From contig NZ_JPRF03000053.1 in assembly GCF_001188955.3 (NCBI RefSeq), positions 1-42,537 on the forward strand: a stretch of 42,537 nt of DNA, in the 5' to 3' direction. The notes under the pieces are model-generated. The model searched no databases. It saw only the letters and a program-made list of their open reading frames with translations, and was not told the DNA's origin. Of this stretch, positions 40,309 to 42,537 are shown in pieces (within the stretch, counting starts at the first letter, position 1; the number at the start of each line of letters is the position of its first letter). A program made the translations under genes and the position numbers. The DNA is from Kitasatospora aureofaciens. GTDB lineage: Bacteria; Actinomycetota; Actinomycetes; Streptomycetales; Streptomycetaceae.

Positions 40309-41826
40309 GTGGACCGTCACCCGCGTCGCTGGCTCATCCTGGTCGTGCTCTGCCTCAGCAGCCTGGTGCTGGTGATCGACAACATGGTGCTCACGGTGTC
40401 CGTCCCGCCGATCGCGGAGGACCTCAAGGCCGGGGCACAGGACATCCAGTGGATCATCGACTCGTACATCCTGGTCTTCGCCGGGCTGCTGCTGACCTCG
40501 GGAAGCCTGTCCGACCGGTTCGGGCGACGAAAAGTGATGATCATCGGGCTGGCGCTGTTCGGCGCCGCCTCACTGGTCGCGGCGGTCGCCGCCAGTCCCG
40601 GTGAGCTGATCGCCGGCCGGGTGCTGATGGGCGTCGGCGGCGCCCTGGTCATGCCGAGCACCCTCTCCATCCTGATCACCGTCTTCGACGACGAGGAGCG
40701 GCCCAAGGCGATCGCCGCCTGGAGCGCGGTGGCCATGATCGGCCTGGTCGGCGGCCCGGTGCTGGGCGGCGCGCTGATAGCGCACTTCTGGTGGGGCGCG
40801 GTGTTCCTGCTCAACGTGCCGGTCGCGGCGGTGGCCATCGTCGCGGCGGGCGTGCTGATGCCCGAGTCCAAGGGCCCGTGGCGCAAGCCCGACCTGCCCG
40901 GCATGCTGCTCTCGATGGTCGGCATGACCGCACTGGTCTGGTCGATCATCGTCCTCCCGCGGGACGGCTTCGCCCACGTCGGCACCCTCGCCTCGATGGC
41001 CGTCGCGGTCGCCGCGCTCACCGCCTTCGGCATCCGCCAGGTCCGCACCGACTCGCCGATGGTCCCGCTCAAGCTGTTCCGCAACCGGGTCTTCACCGGT
41101 GCGAGCTTCTCCCTCGTGCTGCTCACCTTCGCCACCGGCGGCCTGATGCTGGTGCTCACCCAGTACCTGCAGTTCGTCCTTGAGTTCACCCCCACCGACA
41201 CCGGCCTGGCCTTCATTCCGCTGGCCGTCGCCTCGCTCGCCTTCAACGTGATCGGCGCCGCGCTCGGCAAGAAGCTCCCGGCGCGGGTGCTGACCGCCGT
41301 CGGCATGGTGATCATCGCGGCCGGGTTCGGCCTGCTGGCCACGCTGTCGGTCGGCGACGGCTTCACCAAGGTCGCCCTGGCCATGCTGGTGCTCGGCATC
41401 GGCTCCGGCCTCGGCATGCCGGCCGCCGCCAACGCCCTGATGGGGGCGATCCCCGGCGAGCACGCCGGCGTCGGCTCCGCGCTCAACGACACCATCCAGC
41501 AGTCCGGCGCCGCGCTCGGCGTGGCCATCCTCGGCACCGTGCTCTCCAGCACCTACACCGGCTCGATGCCCGCGGACGCCCCCGCCTCCGCCCGGCACGC
41601 CATCACCGACGCCCTCGCCCTCTCCGCCGGCAGCGGCGACACCGGCCTGGCCCGGGCCGCCCGGGAGGCCTTCAACACCGCCACCTCCACCACCTTCACA
41701 GTCAGCGGGATCGCCGTCCTGGCAGCGGCGGTGCTCACCCTGGTGCTGATGCGGGGCACGGCGGCCGCCCAGGCCCCGGCCGAGCCCGCCGAAGCCGCCG
41801 AGCCCGCCGTCGAGGCGGTGGTCTGA
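40309..41826 (+). CDS. MFS exporter, DHA2 family, 14 TM
   Basis: This 505-residue protein has GTG at 40309 after AAGGGGGG. The N-terminus RRWLILVVLCLSSLVLVIDNMVLTVSVPPI is the D1 motif, SLSDRFGRRKVMIIG is motif A and IGLVGGPVLGGALIAHFWW matches motif C. A Pro/Ala/Glu tail ends the protein. It would export a drug or natural product with proton exchange. It is the likely target of the adjacent TetR repressor. Confidence 0.94.
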   Translation: MDRHPRRWLILVVLCLSSLVLVIDNMVLTVSVPPIAEDLKAGAQDIQWIIDSYILVFAGLLLTSGSLSDRFGRRKVMIIGLALFGAASLVAAVAASPGELIAGRVLMGVGGALVMPSTLSILITVFDDEERPKAIAAWSAVAMIGLVGGPVLGGALIAHFWWGAVFLLNVPVAAVAIVAAGVLMPESKGPWRKPDLPGMLLSMVGMTALVWSIIVLPRDGFAHVGTLASMAVAVAALTAFGIRQVRTDSPMVPLKLFRNRVFTGASFSLVLLTFATGGLMLVLTQYLQFVLEFTPTDTGLAFIPLAVASLAFNVIGAALGKKLPARVLTAVGMVIIAAGFGLLATLSVGDGFTKVALAMLVLGIGSGLGMPAAANALMGAIPGEHAGVGSALNDTIQQSGAALGVAILGTVLSSTYTGSMPADAPASARHAITDALALSAGSGDTGLARAAREAFNTATSTTFTVSGIAVLAAAVLTLVLMRGTAAAQAPAEPAEAAEPAVEAVV

Positions 41827-42001
41827 GCCCCTCCGAAGCGGCCGGTACCCCGCCGGCCGTGACCCCCCACCGGCCCCGGCTGCCCCGCGCAGCCGGGGCC
41901 GGCGGGCTTCCCGGGCGCGGGCTTCCGAGGGCCGCGGGCTTTCCCGGGGGCCGCAGGTTTTCAGGGCGCACGCCCCGTCCGGCCCGCGTAGCCTTCGGAC
42001 C

Positions 42002-42537
42002 ATGTCCACCCACTACGCGGAGCGCCCGTCCCGTTTGCCGGGGGCGGTGCTGTGGACGAAGGGCGGAGGCGGGGCGGCGGCCGACGGTGCAGCGGGCGGG
42101 CTGGTGCTGCCGGACGGGTGCATGGACCTGCTGTGGACGGAGGGCCGGCTGCTGATCGCCGGGCCGGACACCCGGGCGTTCCGGCCCGGGCCGGGGCTGG
42201 GCGGGCCGTGGGCGGGCGTCCGCTTCCGCCCCGGGGCGGGGCCCGCGCTGCTCGGCGTACCGGCGCACGAACTGCGGGACCGCCGGGTCGAGTTGGCGGA
42301 CCTGTGGCCCGGCGGCGAGGCGCGGCGGCTGACCGAGCGGATCGACGCGGCACCGGACCCGGCCGCCGCACTGGAGGAACTGGCGCTGCGCCTGGCGGCC
42401 GCGGCGCCGCCCGAGGACCCGCTGGTACGGGCGGTGGCCGCTGCACTCGCGGCCGGGCGCGGCGTCGCGGCGACCGGTCGGCGAGCGGGCCGGCGCATTG
42501 CGGGAGATGTACCGGCCGCTGGAGGGCGCGATGTCCC
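42002..42537 (+). CDS. AraC-type regulator, N-terminal part, cut by the right edge
   Basis: ATG at 42002 starts MSTHYAERPSRLPGAVLWTK. The visible part matches the N-terminal sensor domain of a Streptomyces AraC-type group (GGLVLPDGCMDLLWT, AGPDTRAF, GVRFRPGAGPALLGVPAHEL, LADLWPGGEARRL). The C-terminal AraC HTH should begin near position 42460 but is not recognisable. From about 42470 the coding bias moves to another frame, so the last 65 bases may contain a frameshift or belong to a joined contig end. The ribosome site is weak. Confidence 0.6.
   Translation, partial: MSTHYAERPSRLPGAVLWTKGGGGAAADGAAGGLVLPDGCMDLLWTEGRLLIAGPDTRAFRPGPGLGGPWAGVRFRPGAGPALLGVPAHELRDRRVELADLWPGGEARRLTERIDAAPDPAAALEELALRLAAAAPPEDPLVRAVAAALAAGRGVAATGRRAGRRIAGDVPAAGGRDV

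Overview
The window is about 42.5 kb of very GC-rich DNA with strong third-codon-position G/C bias, GTG starts, leaderless-type promoters and several Streptomyces hallmark genes (a two-domain geosmin synthase, a SigF/SigN sigma pair, a PAS protein beside tRNA genes, TadA with its actinobacterial partner). It is a Streptomycetaceae chromosome (Streptomyces or Kitasatospora). No phage, transposon or CRISPR was seen, so this is chromosome proper rather than a mobile island.

Layout: 1-2590 holds the start of a large PAS-domain sensor (running off the left edge) and three tRNA genes (Ser-GCT and two identical tandem Arg-ACG). 2981-5773 is a secreted GEVED/Ig-like wall protein with an apparent one-base frameshift just before its C-terminal membrane anchor. 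5834-7148 holds an aldo/keto reductase and a small leaderless membrane protein. 7203-17444 is one long leftward operon: a CE18/Agd3-like secreted deacetylase, a PelF-like GT4 glycosyltransferase, a 49-residue repeat ORF that bridges two genes, a 514-residue polytopic membrane protein, a LegB-like 4,6-dehydratase, a nucleotidyltransferase, an NAD-epimerase, a Spherulin-4/GH135-like protein and a GH114 lipoprotein. Several junctions overlap by 4 bases (ATGA/GTGA).

This operon is the most exciting part. Its enzyme set (GT4, CE18 deacetylase, GH114, Spherulin-4 and sugar-nucleotide epimerase) is the one known from the fungal galactosaminogalactan cluster and partly from bacterial Pel. Here the domains are separate proteins, and they come with a 4,6-dehydratase and an NDP-sugar pyrophosphorylase. 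I infer a secreted, partly deacetylated, amino-sugar exopolysaccharide.

17860-25800 is conserved housekeeping and regulation: a tyrosine phosphatase facing away from the operon, sigN- and sigF-like genes, a 54-residue membrane protein with a Dabb protein, tRNA-Ser(CGA), tadA and its partner, upp, a LytR_C protein and a small conserved protein. 26109-32703 has a TIM-barrel protein, a rhomboid protease, a YbhB/YbcL protein, a WYL regulator facing an MFS exporter, an HhH-GPD protein and a DoxX-like protein. 32890-36225 holds geosmin synthase and a double-VOC protein. 36289-42537 holds an HTH regulator facing a truncated-P450/DinB fusion coupled to a PEP-mutase-like enzyme, a TetR/MFS pair with a striking repeated operator, and an AraC-like gene cut by the right edge.

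All calls come from reading motifs and frames. No database search was possible.
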